The notes under the pieces: generated by a model | Told to the model about the DNA's origin: nothing | Databases searched by the model: none | The model's input: the letters and a program-made list of their open reading frames with translations, nothing else | Program-made: the position numbers and the translations under genes | In this document: one piece after another, positions 1 to 9,020 of the stretch | Layout: each line of letters starts with the position of its first letter | Position numbering within the stretch: position 1 is the first letter of the stretch | Source: Palsa-1447 sp036502225 | GTDB lineage: Bacteria > Verrucomicrobiota > Verrucomicrobiia > Opitutales > Opitutaceae | Direction: 5' to 3' | Assembly (NCBI GenBank): GCA_036502225.1 | Contig: DASXYY010000003.1 | Location: forward strand, 93,043-157,042 | DNA length: 64,000 bases

Positions 1-1476
1 GAGCTTGCCCGTGATGCTCGAGTAGTAGGGCGTTTCGGAAACCTGAAAGCCGCCATAGGCTTCCAAGATGGTCGGATGGCTCCCGTCCAGAGCCATGCCC
101 TTGGGATGCACCACGAAATAGGGGATGCGGGTGCCATCCTTGGAAACGGCTTCGAACTGGTCCGTTGCGTCGTGCGATGCGTCGAAACGGGCCGGCGAGC
201 TCTTCACGAGGGCGACGGCCCCGCTGTCACCGTCCATCAGCCAGACGCTCGTCGGCTGCAGAAAGCCGGTGACGTCGATGAAACCCCGATTCGAATGGAC
301 ATCCATGTCATCGAGGTCGATCGCCACATTGTCCGGGAGGTCGAGTCGTTGAGGAGTCCAGGCGCCGCCCGGGGCGTGCGAATAGAGCCACGCCCGGCCG
401 CGCACATTGTCGAGGGTTGAGATGACCAGGCGATCCGAGGTGACGTTGTCCCCGTTCAGTGACTGCCGGGGCCCCGGCGCGTAGATCACGGCCGGATTCA
501 GATGATCCGGATTGGCGGAGGCGGCGGCCAGATCGATGGCAACCAGCGAGCCGGACGGGCAATCGGCGGCGGAGGTTTTCCATTCCTCGTTCAGTTTCAC
601 GATCAGCGCCCCATCGACTAGATTTTCGAGGCTGGCCTTTGGTGGCAGCGCCAGGTGCTTCAGCCGGGATCCTTCGACCAGAAAATGCTGGGTGGAAAAG
701 AAGGTCATGGCCCGAACGACGATTTCGGCTTGGTGACCGGCGCCGTCATGCAAGGTTTCCAATTCCACGCCCCCTTCGTCCTTGGGCGAGCCGCGGTAGA
801 TTTCCTCGGCGGCGCTGAGCGATTGTCCGCGGCGCAGACGCTTGACCACGTAGGGATAGCCCGACGCCGTCAGTTCCCCGGGCGACCATTCGCGAGCCGC
901 GATGATGGAATCGGCATTTTCCCACGCCGCCCGTTGTTTGCCCCGTGGGAGGACGAAGCCGCCGTCCACGAAATGGCTCTGGGCGATGTCGAATTCCCGG
1001 ATGGTCACCGCGTCTTCGCCGCCGTCCGAAAGGGAGACCAGCCCGCGCTCTTCGGATGGCTCCAGAAGATTCACGGACTCCCAGAACCAGTTGGCCTTTT
1101 CGTTCGCCGCCAACTGATCGATGTCCAGCACGCTCGTCCATTGCGGCGTCGCAGTCCGATACGAATCGAGCGTCGTTTTTCGCCAATAGCCCCGGACGTG
1201 TCCGATTCCCTGCCAGAAATTAAATATCTGTCCGGCGACAAAGGTGGGATACGGAATGCGATCCTGCGCTTGCACGATCGTCAAAGCCTCGGAAAACAGC
1301 TGGGCGTAGTGAGGGTCCTTCTCGAGCACGTTGGCCGTCTTCAGATTCTCCGCCTGGACCCACTCCATGGCCCGCGCGCCATGCGCGTCCTCAAGATACA
1401 GATTGGGGTCCTCGGACGCCAGTGCGCTCGAAACGAGCCAGAGCGCCGTCAACAGGGAAAGGAGGAAAGGCTTCAT
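1..1476 (-). CDS. prolyl oligopeptidase family serine peptidase (S9), C-terminus cut by window edge
   Basis: Reads leftwards off the window, giving 492 codons of the N-terminal part. Residues 1-21 look like a Sec signal peptide (MKPFLLSLLTALWLVSSALAS), so the product is probably periplasmic. The next ~440 residues match the N-terminal segment and beta-propeller of S9 peptidases (early LYLEDAHGARAMEWVQAEN). The last visible stretch, PTILEAYGGF near residue 468, corresponds to the PTLLYGYGGF-type strand that opens the alpha/beta-hydrolase domain. The catalytic Ser-Asp-His triad lies beyond position 1 and cannot be checked. Family members cleave proline-containing peptides. The frame is open throughout. 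The start is the ATG complement at 1474-1476. Family call is firm; substrate is unknown. Confidence 0.85.
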   Translation of the reverse strand, partial: MKPFLLSLLTALWLVSSALASEDPNLYLEDAHGARAMEWVQAENLKTANVLEKDPHYAQLFSEALTIVQAQDRIPYPTFVAGQIFNFWQGIGHVRGYWRKTTLDSYRTATPQWTSVLDIDQLAANEKANWFWESVNLLEPSEERGLVSLSDGGEDAVTIREFDIAQSHFVDGGFVLPRGKQRAAWENADSIIAAREWSPGELTASGYPYVVKRLRRGQSLSAAEEIYRGSPKDEGGVELETLHDGAGHQAEIVVRAMTFFSTQHFLVEGSRLKHLALPPKASLENLVDGALIVKLNEEWKTSAADCPSGSLVAIDLAAASANPDHLNPAVIYAPGPRQSLNGDNVTSDRLVISTLDNVRGRAWLYSHAPGGAWTPQRLDLPDNVAIDLDDMDVHSNRGFIDVTGFLQPTSVWLMDGDSGAVALVKSSPARFDASHDATDQFEAVSKDGTRIPYFVVHPKGMALDGSHPTILEAYGGFQVSETPYYSSITGKL

Positions 1477-1480
1477 AGCA

Positions 1481-1559
1481 GGTGGAGCGCAGGGTCCCCC
1501 TGCGCTTGGGCGCCAAATGCGGGGAGGCGTTTAAGCGCAGGGGGACCCTGCGCTCCACC
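1481..1559. repeat. family A REPIN-like element, copy A1 (full)
   Basis: A 79-bp inverted repeat in the divergent gap between the peptidase and the CPBP protease. Each arm has the GGAG tetranucleotide and its own hairpin (AGCGCAGGGTCCCCCTGCGCT type), and the two arms are inverted around a spacer containing GCGCCAAATGCGG. This copy carries AGGG/CCCT in the hairpin where most copies have ATGG/CCAT, and the changes are compensatory so pairing is kept. Confidence 0.85.
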
Positions 1560-1695
1560 TCGATTGGCCTCTTGAAGGGCTTTCATGAATCTTCCGGGCT
1601 AGAAAATGACACTAACCCGGCCCCAGGGTACCGAGCAAGTTCAAGCCTTCCTCGCACTATCGCGCACTTTGCCGCGCCGGATCTGACTAAGCAGC

Positions 1696-2406
1696 GTGGC
1701 CGAATTCCTGCCCAAACCCACGCTGATCGCCCTCCATGTGCTGATGGCCTTTTTCTATCTCGTGGCGCCATGGCTCAACCGCGCGTCCGTTCGCCACGCC
1801 GAGGCCCGGATCGACCGGGGAGACAAGACGGAGCGTAGCCACCTCTATTTGATGACGATTGTCAGCCAGGTTGGGACCGTGGTCGCTTTTGCGGCCCTGG
1901 TCATCTGGGGCCGGGTGCCGGCGCGTTCGGTGGGCTTGGGCCCCCCGCGTTCCTGGCCGGTGGAAGCCTGTCTTGTGGTGCTGCTGGTCGCGTACATCGT
2001 CTGGTCCGGGCTTCGCATGCGGGCCAAGGCCCGCGAGGCGCGCAAGGCAATCGGCAAGCGCGCGGACGTCCTCGTGCCGCGCACCAACACTCAGCGGGAG
2101 TGGTACTCGTTCGTCAGCCTGGGCTCCGGAATCGAGGAGGAATTCGTGTGCCGCGGCTTTGCGTTCTTCTACCTTCGGCTGCTTTTCCCGGGCATTGGGC
2201 TGGTGCCCGTGATCGTCATTACGTCCGTCGCGTTCGGCTTCGCGCACTTCTACCAGGGCGTGAAGGGGGTTCTGATCGCGAGCGCGGCCGGCGCGGTCCT
2301 GGCCGTGATCTACCTCGCCACTGGCAACCTTTTGCTGCCGGTGCTTGCGCACTCGCTGGACAACTTTCGTTTGGTTTTTCTGCCTGCCAAGGCCGAAAAG
2401 GGTTAA
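1696..2406 (+). CDS. CPBP (CAAX/bacteriocin-processing) family intramembrane glutamic endopeptidase
   Basis: 236 aa with several hydrophobic helices (about 8-26, 53-72, 90-104, 155-182, 190-218). The three Abi/CPBP motifs are present: EExxxR as EEFVCR at 148-153, FxxxH as FGFAH at 180-184, and a late His at 219 (LAHSLDN). These form the membrane-embedded active site of Rce1/MroQ-like proteases, so the protein should be catalytically competent. The start is a GTG at 1696 with no strong ribosome-binding site; an internal ATG at 1744 would remove the first helix and is less likely. No partner gene indicates the substrate. Confidence 0.85.
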   Translation: MAEFLPKPTLIALHVLMAFFYLVAPWLNRASVRHAEARIDRGDKTERSHLYLMTIVSQVGTVVAFAALVIWGRVPARSVGLGPPRSWPVEACLVVLLVAYIVWSGLRMRAKAREARKAIGKRADVLVPRTNTQREWYSFVSLGSGIEEEFVCRGFAFFYLRLLFPGIGLVPVIVITSVAFGFAHFYQGVKGVLIASAAGAVLAVIYLATGNLLLPVLAHSLDNFRLVFLPAKAEKG

Positions 2407-2419
2407 CCGGGCAGCAACC

Positions 2420-2465
2420 GGTGGAGCGCTTGGCCCCCCCGCGATTCGGCGCCAAACGCGGGAGG
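2420..2465. repeat. family A element, degenerate left half (A2)
   Basis: Starts GGTGGAGCGCTTGG and runs into a spacer-like GGCGCCAAACGCGG, but the hairpin is decayed and no right arm follows. The rest of the 215-bp gap after the CPBP gene shows no coding signal. Confidence 0.55.
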
Positions 2466-2621
2466 CAGGTCGCAGACGAACCCCTCCTTCCCATCCCCGA
2501 TGCGACCTGCGAAGCCGTTGAGGTCCGCGGCTAACTCCAATGGGAGGAAGGATCGCAATGGGGCCGGTCCGCTCCGCTTGACATTCAATTCGGTACACTA
2601 GCTGCTGGGCTGACGGAAAGC

Positions 2622-3662
2622 ATGATCACCGTTTCTCCGCCTCGATTGCGAACGCGCATTGTCGCGATCGGCATTCTTCTGGTAGCGATCAACACGCTCG
2701 CTTGGGCTTGGGCATTTTTCGCCTTCCGTCACTATCCCGCCATGCTCGGAACCGCCCTCCTGGCCTACATGTTTGGACTGCGGCATGCCGTTGACGCCGA
2801 CCACATTGCTGCGATCGACAACGTCACGCGCAAGCTCATGCAACAGGGCCAGAAACCGGTTGGCGTCGGGTTCTACTTTTCCCTCGGACACTCGACGATT
2901 GTTTTCGCGCTGACCCTGCTCATCGCCTGGGCTTCGCTGGAACTGAAAGGGCCATTCGCACGCTGGGCGGACCTCGGGGGCGTGCTCGGGACTGTCATTT
3001 CCGCCGGATTTCTTCTGGTCATTGGGGCGGCCAATCTGGTGATTTTCGTTTCGCTCTGCCGCGCCTGCCAGTCCGGGCGCCGCGGGGGAATTCTTCCCGA
3101 GGAGGATATCGACATCCTCCTGGACCAGCGGGGCTTTTTCGGACGGCTGTTCCGATCGCTCTTCCGGCTCATCAACCACAGTTGGCAGATGTACCTGATT
3201 GGATTTCTCTTCGGCCTCGGTTTCGACACGGCCACGGAGGTCGGGCTGCTGGCGGTTTCGTCGCGCGAAGCCGCCCGCGGACTTCCGATTTCCACCATCC
3301 TGGTTTTCCCCGCCCTTTTCACCGCCGGCATGGCGCTCGTCGACACCGGCGACGGCATCCTGATGCTCGGCGCCTATGGCTGGGCCTTCGTCAATCCTCG
3401 GCGCAAGCTCGGCTATAACCTCACCGTCACCTTCGTGTCAGTGATCGTGGCGCTCTTCATCGGCGCTGGCGAAATCGTCGGACTTTGCGTCGACCGCGGC
3501 AAACCCAAGGGCGCACTTTGGGACGCGGCCGGCGCGCTCAACGACCATCTCGGAGCCGTGGGTTTGGCCGTCATCGCCCTTTTTCTCCTGAGCTGGACCG
3601 CATGGGCCCTGGTCTACCGCCGCTGGCGGGCCGGCGAAGCCTCGGCCAAATCGTTTGGTTGA
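2622..3662 (+). CDS. NiCoT family nickel/cobalt permease (HoxN/NixA type)
   Basis: 346 aa inner-membrane protein, close to the usual NiCoT length. The metal-binding signature RHAVDADHI is at 54-62 in the second helix (H-x4-DH). The other conserved blocks are FSLGHST at 86-92, GLGFDTATE at 198-206 and a MALVDTGDGILM block near 245. Eight helices are plausible. It imports Ni2+ and/or Co2+ with high affinity, but the sequence alone does not decide which. No urease, hydrogenase or cobalamin gene lies next to it. The ATG at 2622 is clear. Confidence 0.95.
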   Translation: MITVSPPRLRTRIVAIGILLVAINTLAWAWAFFAFRHYPAMLGTALLAYMFGLRHAVDADHIAAIDNVTRKLMQQGQKPVGVGFYFSLGHSTIVFALTLLIAWASLELKGPFARWADLGGVLGTVISAGFLLVIGAANLVIFVSLCRACQSGRRGGILPEEDIDILLDQRGFFGRLFRSLFRLINHSWQMYLIGFLFGLGFDTATEVGLLAVSSREAARGLPISTILVFPALFTAGMALVDTGDGILMLGAYGWAFVNPRRKLGYNLTVTFVSVIVALFIGAGEIVGLCVDRGKPKGALWDAAGALNDHLGAVGLAVIALFLLSWTAWALVYRRWRAGEASAKSFG

Positions 3663-3667
3663 TCCGG

Positions 3668-3684
3668 GGGCCGTTCGTCGGCCC
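3668..3684. terminator. hairpin between convergent genes
   Basis: GGGCCG-TTCGT-CGGCCC lies just after the permease stop and before the end of the convergent hydrolase gene. The stem is a perfect 6 bp but no T-run follows, so it is at best a weak or Rho-assisted terminator. Confidence 0.3.
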
Positions 3685-3702
3685 GTTGAGCCGGACGCCG
3701 CC

Positions 3703-4659
3703 TCAGTTTTGTCCGGCGGGCGGCGCCAGCCAGCCCAATTGTCGGAGCCACTCATCGGCCCGCCGGGGCCAGGTGGTGGCCTCGCCCGCCGGGCGCAAAC
3801 CGAATCCGTGTCCCCCCGATGGATACACGTGCAGTTCGGCGGGCACTTTCGCCGCGGCGAGCGCGAGGTAGTAGTAGAGGGCGTTGCCCACCCAAATCGG
3901 GTCGTCCTCGGCCATGACGATGAACGTCGGCGGATTCCCGGCCAGGGGACCGCTGAATTCGGCGTTTAGGGCGCCCGACCGGCGGGCGAGGTACGCCGGG
4001 TAGATCAGAAGAGCGGCATCGGGACGGCAGCTCTCCCGGTCGGCGGCGTCCACGGCCGGGTAGGCGCGAGTCTGGGACTGGCGGCACATCAGCGCCGCCA
4101 GATGCCCGCCGGCCGAGAAACCGAGGATGCCGATGCGGTGCGGGTCGATGCGCAGTTCGTTGGAACGAGCGCGAAGCAACCCGAGGGCGCGTTCAGCGTC
4201 CTGCAGCGGCCGGCTGAATTTGCCCGTGGCGCTGTGGTCGGGGTCCTCGCCCGCTGCCATGACGTAGTTGGGCGGAGTCGAATCGGGAACCCGGTATTTA
4301 AGCAACGCGGCGTTGATGCCGATGGAGTTCAGCCAATCGCACACCTCGCGGCCTTCGAGGTCCATCGCGAGTATCCAATATCCGCCGCCCGGGCAGACCA
4401 AAACGGTCGGACGGCCGCTGGGCGCGTCTGGCGCGGGGTAGAAAGCGACCGTCGGATGAGAAACGTTGCCGAGACGCTCAACCCGGCGGCCGGCCACGAA
4501 GGCATCGGCCGGAGTCGTGGCGTCGGCTTCGGGCGCGGGCGAGCTGGCCACTGCTTCGGGCGCGCCCGTTGGCCAAAGGTCGATAGTCCGAGGTTCCTCT
4601 CCGCGGCAAAGCAGGACGGTCGCACCAAAACCTACGAGCAAAGACAGTCGGGTGAGCAT
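3703..4659 (-). CDS. secreted alpha/beta hydrolase (esterase/lipase, BD-FAE-like)
   Basis: 318 aa with an N-terminal hydrophobic segment (1-18) typical of a signal peptide. An oxyanion-hole-type CPGGGY lies at 89-94. The nucleophile elbow GFSAGGH places Ser at 182, the acid is in EDDP near 252, and the catalytic His is in GGHGFG at 284. Layout and the motif order match acetylxylan-esterase/endo-1,4-xylanase B-type proteins, which usually remove acetyl or feruloyl groups from plant polysaccharide. No glycoside hydrolase is nearby to support a specific substrate. Confidence 0.85.
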   Translation of the reverse strand: MLTRLSLLVGFGATVLLCRGEEPRTIDLWPTGAPEAVASSPAPEADATTPADAFVAGRRVERLGNVSHPTVAFYPAPDAPSGRPTVLVCPGGGYWILAMDLEGREVCDWLNSIGINAALLKYRVPDSTPPNYVMAAGEDPDHSATGKFSRPLQDAERALGLLRARSNELRIDPHRIGILGFSAGGHLAALMCRQSQTRAYPAVDAADRESCRPDAALLIYPAYLARRSGALNAEFSGPLAGNPPTFIVMAEDDPIWVGNALYYYLALAAAKVPAELHVYPSGGHGFGLRPAGEATTWPRRADEWLRQLGWLAPPAGQN

Positions 4660-4676
4660 GAGTGAATAGTTCTGCA

Positions 4677-4755
4677 GGTGGAGCGCATGGTCCCCATGCG
4701 CTTCGGCGTCAAACGCGGACCGACATTAAAGCGCATGGGCATCATGCGCTCCACC
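4677..4755. repeat. family A REPIN-like element, copy A3 (full)
   Basis: 79 bp between two minus-strand genes. The left arm is GGTGGAGCGCATGGTCCCCA followed by TGCGCT. The spacer is CGGCGTCAAACGCGGACCG-like, and the right arm ends CATGCGCTCCACC. The right hairpin carries one substitution (GGGCAT for GGGACC). Confidence 0.85.
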
Positions 4756-4763
4756 CTAAAGCG

Positions 4764-7199
4764 TCATTCAGCCCGAAGCGCGACCATCGGATCGACCTTG
4801 GTCGCCCGGCGGGCCGGCAGAAGGCACGCGAAGCAGACTACGAGGGAAATCAGTACCGCCACTCCCGCGAGAGCCAGCGGGTCATTGGGCCTCACGCCAT
4901 AAAGGTCGGAGGCGAGGAAGCGCGTGAGCACCAGTGCGAGAACCAATCCAACGGCGAGCCCGATGCCCGCGAGCCGAACGCCTTCGAGGAATACCAATCG
5001 CAGCACGTCGAGACTTTGGGCACCGAGAGCCATGCGGACCCCGAATTCGCGGATGCGCTGTGCGACGGCGTAGGCCATGACGCCATAAAGACCCACGGCA
5101 GCGAGCAGCAGCGCGGCAGCGGCGAAAATTCCAGCCATCAACGCGGGTGACCGTCGGCCTGAGAGGCTATCGCTCAGTCGGAGTTCCATGGTGCGGAGGT
5201 GGGTGAGCGGAACATCCGCGTCCGTCGCGCGCACCGCCTGGATGAGCATATTCGCGACGAACTCAGGCGCGAGACTCGTCCTTGCGACCAGGTAATATTG
5301 TCGGGCATAGTCCCGGCCATAGGGAAAATAGACCGTCCCTCGGCTCTTCCGCTCAGTCAGGTTCGACTGCTTTACCGTGCCGACAACCCCCACAATCCGA
5401 AAGTATTCCACGTTTGGGCCCCGCTGCACGCCCTGGCTGAGTTCCTTGCCAATGGCGCTACCGTCCGGCCAATACTGCCGCGCGAACGCCTCGTCCACCA
5501 CGCAGGTAAGTTCCTTGCCCGCGGAGTCCGACGGCCGGAGAAAACGGCCGCTGACCAGGGGGATGCCCATCGCGGCAAAATAGTCCCCGGCGACGTCAAC
5601 GGCGTCATGGACCAGAAACGCCGCCTCCCCGCCTTTGGGCGCATATCCGCGCACGGTCATGACATTGGAGCCCGAGGGACCGACGGGAATCGCCGTAGCG
5701 GCCCCGACGGCGGTGATCCCGGGCAATGCGGCGGTTTGATCGGAGAGCCGGTCGAAAAACTTGTGGAAACTGTCGAGCACCGGATAGCCGTGCCACGTCA
5801 GGTTGAACTGGCCGGTGATGACATGGTCCGCGCGAAATCCGGGGGCGACCGCCATGGCGCGGCGCAAGCTCAAGCCGAGGAGACCGGCGCCGGCGAGAAG
5901 CACGAACGAGAGGGCCACTTGGCTGACGATGAAGCAGCGGCGAAGACGAAGGGCGGTTGAACCCGACGTTCCCCCGCGCGTCTGCGCGTTGAGCGCAACG
6001 GCGAGCCGATTCTGAAGGTTGAACCACACGCCGGGAATCGCGATGCCCACTCCTACCAGTGCGGCCAGGAGCAGGGACGCTTCCGCAACGCGTGGATTGA
6101 AAGTGATTTCGGCGCCGAGCGGGAGCTGGTCCGCGCCCAGCAGTCCGAGGAAGTGGATGGCGACCGCCCCCAACCAGAGCCCTGCCAGCGCGCCGCCCAG
6201 GGAAAGGAGCATGGTTTCCGCCACAACATCGGCGATGATTTGGCGACGCCCGGCGCCGAGCGCCTGCCGAATAGCGATTTCCCGCGAGCGGTTGCTGGCT
6301 CGAATCAGCAAAAGGTTGACGAGATTTGCGCCGCCGATGGCGAGGAGAAAGATCGCGGCCGCCTGCAGGAGAATGAACATGGGACGCACCGAGGCGACAA
6401 AGTCGGATTGCAGCGGTGCGACGACCGTGTGGGTCCCTGCCTCCGCAATGAGTTTGGCGTCGGGGAAAAGGGGCGCCAGCGCGGCGTCCAGACCGTCGAT
6501 CTGTGCCTGCGCCTGCGCCAACGTGGCGCCCGGGGCCAGCCGGCCAATCAGGATTGTGCCGACCGCGTGGCGGGCGCCGACATTGCGTTCGGATTCTTCC
6601 GTCGAGAGCGGCATATAGACCGGCGCTCGGAACGACAGGAATCGGAAACGGGGAGGGAGCACGCCCACGATTTTCTTCCGGTCGCCGTCCATGCGGATGA
6701 TTTTCCCGATGACGCTTGGATCCGAACCGTAGGCGCTCCGCCAGTATTCGTAGCTGATGATCGCCTCGTGGTCCGTCAGATAAGTCATCTCCGCCTCGGA
6801 GAAAGCCCGTCCAAGAAACAACGGTACGCCTAAAGTTCGGAAGAATTCCGGAGTGACTCTGCCCAGCTCTTCAATCGAGGTGGACCCGCTCTCGCCGATC
6901 ACCGAAGTGTTTTCATTGATCGCCGAAAGCGACTGGATCGCCGGAATCTTCCCGCGACGCTCGTAGTAGTTTGTGATCGAAGCGCCGGGCACGGCGCTGG
7001 GCATCTTCGGGTACAGATAGTACATCGTCACCAGACGATCCGCGTGGGGGAAGGGCAGGGAGCGGATGAAAAGGGCGTCGACCACCGCAAAAATGGTCAG
7101 GTTGGCTGCGATGCAGATCGCGAGCGTCGCCACTGCGGTGCTGGTAAACACAGGAGCGTTCGCGAGGCGACGAAAGGCAATTCTTAGGACGGTCAGCAT
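4764..7199 (-). CDS. ADOP/FtsX-like duplicated ABC permease
   Basis: 811 aa. The N-terminal transmembrane helix (about 20-42) is followed by a MacB-type periplasmic domain, three helices, a second periplasmic domain and three C-terminal helices. This is two FtsX units in tandem, the layout of acidobacterial-type duplicated orphan permeases. RLANAPVFTSTAVATLAIC near the start and GVRMALGAQ near the end are family hallmarks. It begins directly with the permease, without the N-terminal extension of PadR-linked members, and no PadR or ATPase gene adjoins it. The substrate is unknown; such proteins are thought to act with separate ATPases on export or signalling. Intact here, unlike the relative at 10281. 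Confidence 0.9.
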   Translation of the reverse strand: MLTVLRIAFRRLANAPVFTSTAVATLAICIAANLTIFAVVDALFIRSLPFPHADRLVTMYYLYPKMPSAVPGASITNYYERRGKIPAIQSLSAINENTSVIGESGSTSIEELGRVTPEFFRTLGVPLFLGRAFSEAEMTYLTDHEAIISYEYWRSAYGSDPSVIGKIIRMDGDRKKIVGVLPPRFRFLSFRAPVYMPLSTEESERNVGARHAVGTILIGRLAPGATLAQAQAQIDGLDAALAPLFPDAKLIAEAGTHTVVAPLQSDFVASVRPMFILLQAAAIFLLAIGGANLVNLLLIRASNRSREIAIRQALGAGRRQIIADVVAETMLLSLGGALAGLWLGAVAIHFLGLLGADQLPLGAEITFNPRVAEASLLLAALVGVGIAIPGVWFNLQNRLAVALNAQTRGGTSGSTALRLRRCFIVSQVALSFVLLAGAGLLGLSLRRAMAVAPGFRADHVITGQFNLTWHGYPVLDSFHKFFDRLSDQTAALPGITAVGAATAIPVGPSGSNVMTVRGYAPKGGEAAFLVHDAVDVAGDYFAAMGIPLVSGRFLRPSDSAGKELTCVVDEAFARQYWPDGSAIGKELSQGVQRGPNVEYFRIVGVVGTVKQSNLTERKSRGTVYFPYGRDYARQYYLVARTSLAPEFVANMLIQAVRATDADVPLTHLRTMELRLSDSLSGRRSPALMAGIFAAAALLLAAVGLYGVMAYAVAQRIREFGVRMALGAQSLDVLRLVFLEGVRLAGIGLAVGLVLALVLTRFLASDLYGVRPNDPLALAGVAVLISLVVCFACLLPARRATKVDPMVALRAE

Positions 7200-7386
7200 G
7201 ATTGGGTTCGGGTTTGCCGGTTCGAAAGACGTCCGCTATTTGCAGGCCCCGTGCCAGTAAACATGAAGTTCGTTTGGTTTTGATGGACATGCGTTTATCT
7301 CTGATCTCGTTCTTTGGCGGGCGCACGCGGGTTCCGAAATCGAGATTCAACGTTCCCGGTTATGGGACAGCTAGCCGGAATTCATG

Positions 7387-7472
7387 GGTGGAGCGCATGG
7401 TCCCCGTGCGCTCTAACCTCCGCCCGCGTTTTGCATCAAACGCCGCAGCGCGTGGGGACCACGCGCTCCACC
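7387..7472. repeat. family A REPIN-like element, copy A4 (full)
   Basis: 86 bp in the 361-bp divergent gap between the ADOP permease and the methyltransferase. It has a GGAG left arm (GTGGAGCGCATGGTCCCCG) and a right arm GCGTGGGGACCACGCGCTCC. The two arms carry different hairpin variants (ATGG versus GTGG). Nothing else is recognisable in the gap. Confidence 0.8.
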
Positions 7473-7560
7473 TCAGGAAAGTTCAGTCGGTTCTCGCTCG
7501 CCGAGGGGCCAATGACTTTCATTCCAAGCGTGCGGCGAGCAGCCGAGCAGCACACCTCTC

Positions 7561-8358
7561 ATGACAACCACACCCGAACCAATTCGATTTAACGACGGCG
7601 CAGCCTACGAACGCTACATGGGGGTGTGGAGTCAGTGTGTGGGTGACAGCTTCCTCCGCTGGCTGGCTCCGCAACCCGGGCTTCGGTGGCTCGACGTGGG
7701 CTGCGGCAACGGCGCCTTCACCGAAATGCTCATCGAGAAGTGTTCACCGGCTTCGGTCCATGGGATTGATCCGGCCGATGGCCAACTGGCCTTTGCTCGC
7801 ACGCGGGCCAGCCTCAAGGCAGCGCAGTTACTCAAAGGCGATGCCATGGCGCTGCCATTCCCGGCCGACCATTTCGACGCGGCGGTGATGCCGCTCGTCA
7901 TCTTCTTCGTGCCCGAGCCGGCCAGGGGCGTGGCCGAAATGGCGCGGGTGGTGGGGGCAGGCGGCATCGTGGCTGCCTATACGTGGGACATGCTGGGAGG
8001 CGGTTTCCCGTATGCGACGTTGCAGGCGGAAATGAAGGCCTTGGGAGTAATTCCGCTGGCGCCGCCGAGGCCGGAAGCATCCGCGCTAAGTGCAATGCGC
8101 GAACTCTGGATCGGAGCAGGCCTGGATTCAGTCGCGACCCAGGAAATCGCCGTCGAACGAACGTTTGCCAATCTGGAGGACTATTGGGCGACCGTGCTGG
8201 GCGGCCCGAGCACGGGCGCCAAGCTGGCGGCGTTGCCGCCAGAAATGGTGGAGGCACTGAAATCTCGCCTACGCACGGTCCTACCCGCCGATGCGTCCGG
8301 CCGCATCACCTGCCGCGCCCGGGCGAATGCGGTGAGTGGGCGCGTTCGAGCAGGTTGA
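7561..8358 (+). CDS. class I SAM-dependent methyltransferase (UbiE/Methyltransf_11 type)
   Basis: 265 aa. SAM motif I is LDVGCGNGAF at 44-53, followed by the acidic loop GIDPADG near 75, motif II around KGDAMALPF, and a hydrophobic post-motif strand (MPLVIFFV). The C-terminal GRITCRARANAVSGRV matches the end of a family of small-molecule methyltransferases. Its last 53 bp overlap the 3' end of the convergent TetR gene. The acceptor cannot be read from sequence; ubiquinone biosynthesis is not implied by context. Confidence 0.85.
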   Translation: MTTTPEPIRFNDGAAYERYMGVWSQCVGDSFLRWLAPQPGLRWLDVGCGNGAFTEMLIEKCSPASVHGIDPADGQLAFARTRASLKAAQLLKGDAMALPFPADHFDAAVMPLVIFFVPEPARGVAEMARVVGAGGIVAAYTWDMLGGGFPYATLQAEMKALGVIPLAPPRPEASALSAMRELWIGAGLDSVATQEIAVERTFANLEDYWATVLGGPSTGAKLAALPPEMVEALKSRLRTVLPADASGRITCRARANAVSGRVRAG

Positions 8359-8920
8359 GTGCCGCCTTGCGGGCGTGATCAATTTGGCTGGGATCGCCGT
8401 AGGTATGCGCGCACGAAATCGCGCCCTGTAGGAGCAGGTCAATTTGCGAAGCCAGTTCCTTGGCTCGGCGCGGATCCAGTTCGCTGAGGATGAGCTCCAG
8501 ATTCGCCCGGCCGGCCGCTTTGGCGCGCACGACTGACTGGTGAACCGCCGAACCGAGTTCAGGATATTCTCCGGCCGCTCGGAGCATCGCACAGCCCGCA
8601 AAGCCGGGGCTGCGAAACCAATTCTCGTACCAGCCAAAAAGCGCCAGCAAGCGGCTGCGCATCGACGGTCCGGCTTGGCTGACCGCAACGGACACTTCCC
8701 CGGAGATCGTTTCGGCCCGCTTTTGAATGGTAGCCACGATCAGGTCCTCCTTCGTGGCGAAGTTGCGGTAGAGCGTCATCTTGGCGATCTGCGCGTCCGC
8801 CAGGATCGTGTCGATTCCCACCGCGTGATACCCATCCCGGTAAAAGAGGCGGGCGGCCGCGGCGACGAGTTGGTCGCGCTTGGGCGAGCGCGCCGCTTCA
8901 GATTTGGTCGGCCGAGGCAT
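8306..8920 (-). CDS. TetR/AcrR family transcriptional regulator
   Basis: 204 aa. The N-terminal helix-turn-helix is classic: LVAAAARLFYRDGYHAVGID near 19-38, then ADAQIAKMTLYRNFATKEDL at 41-60. The C-terminal ligand-binding half is variable, as is normal. It is divergent from the DsrE-remnant/PNPOx-like pair, and two dyads of the form AGACA-N4-TGTCT lie in the shared promoter region, so it very likely represses both itself and that pair. The ligand is unknown. Confidence 0.92.
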   Translation of the reverse strand: MPRPTKSEAARSPKRDQLVAAAARLFYRDGYHAVGIDTILADAQIAKMTLYRNFATKEDLIVATIQKRAETISGEVSVAVSQAGPSMRSRLLALFGWYENWFRSPGFAGCAMLRAAGEYPELGSAVHQSVVRAKAAGRANLELILSELDPRRAKELASQIDLLLQGAISCAHTYGDPSQIDHARKAALNLLERAHSPHSPGRGR

Positions 8921-8960
8921 GCCTTACGTTGGGCCGGATTGACGCCGGGCACAACGAAAT

Positions 8961-8974
8961 AGACAGACTTGTCT
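8961..8974. promoter_or_regulatory. TetR operator O1
   Basis: AGACA-GACT-TGTCT, a perfect 5-bp dyad around 4 bp, 41 bp upstream of the tetR start. It shares the half-site AGACA and the 4-bp spacer with O2, which supports both being sites for the adjacent TetR protein. Confidence 0.7.
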
Positions 8975-8993
8975 TGTTAGTGCTTGCAATTAA

Positions 8994-9011
8994 CTAGACA
9001 GAGTTGTCTAG
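8994..9011. promoter_or_regulatory. TetR operator O2
   Basis: CTAGACA-GAGT-TGTCTAG, a perfect 7-bp dyad centred 35 bp from O1. A possible promoter for the rightward genes (TTGCAA at 8984-8989, 17 bp, TCTAGT at 9007-9012) is overlapped by this dyad, as expected for repression by occlusion. The promoter assignment is weaker than the operator. Confidence 0.75.
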
Positions 9012-9020
9012 TAGTTCCGC

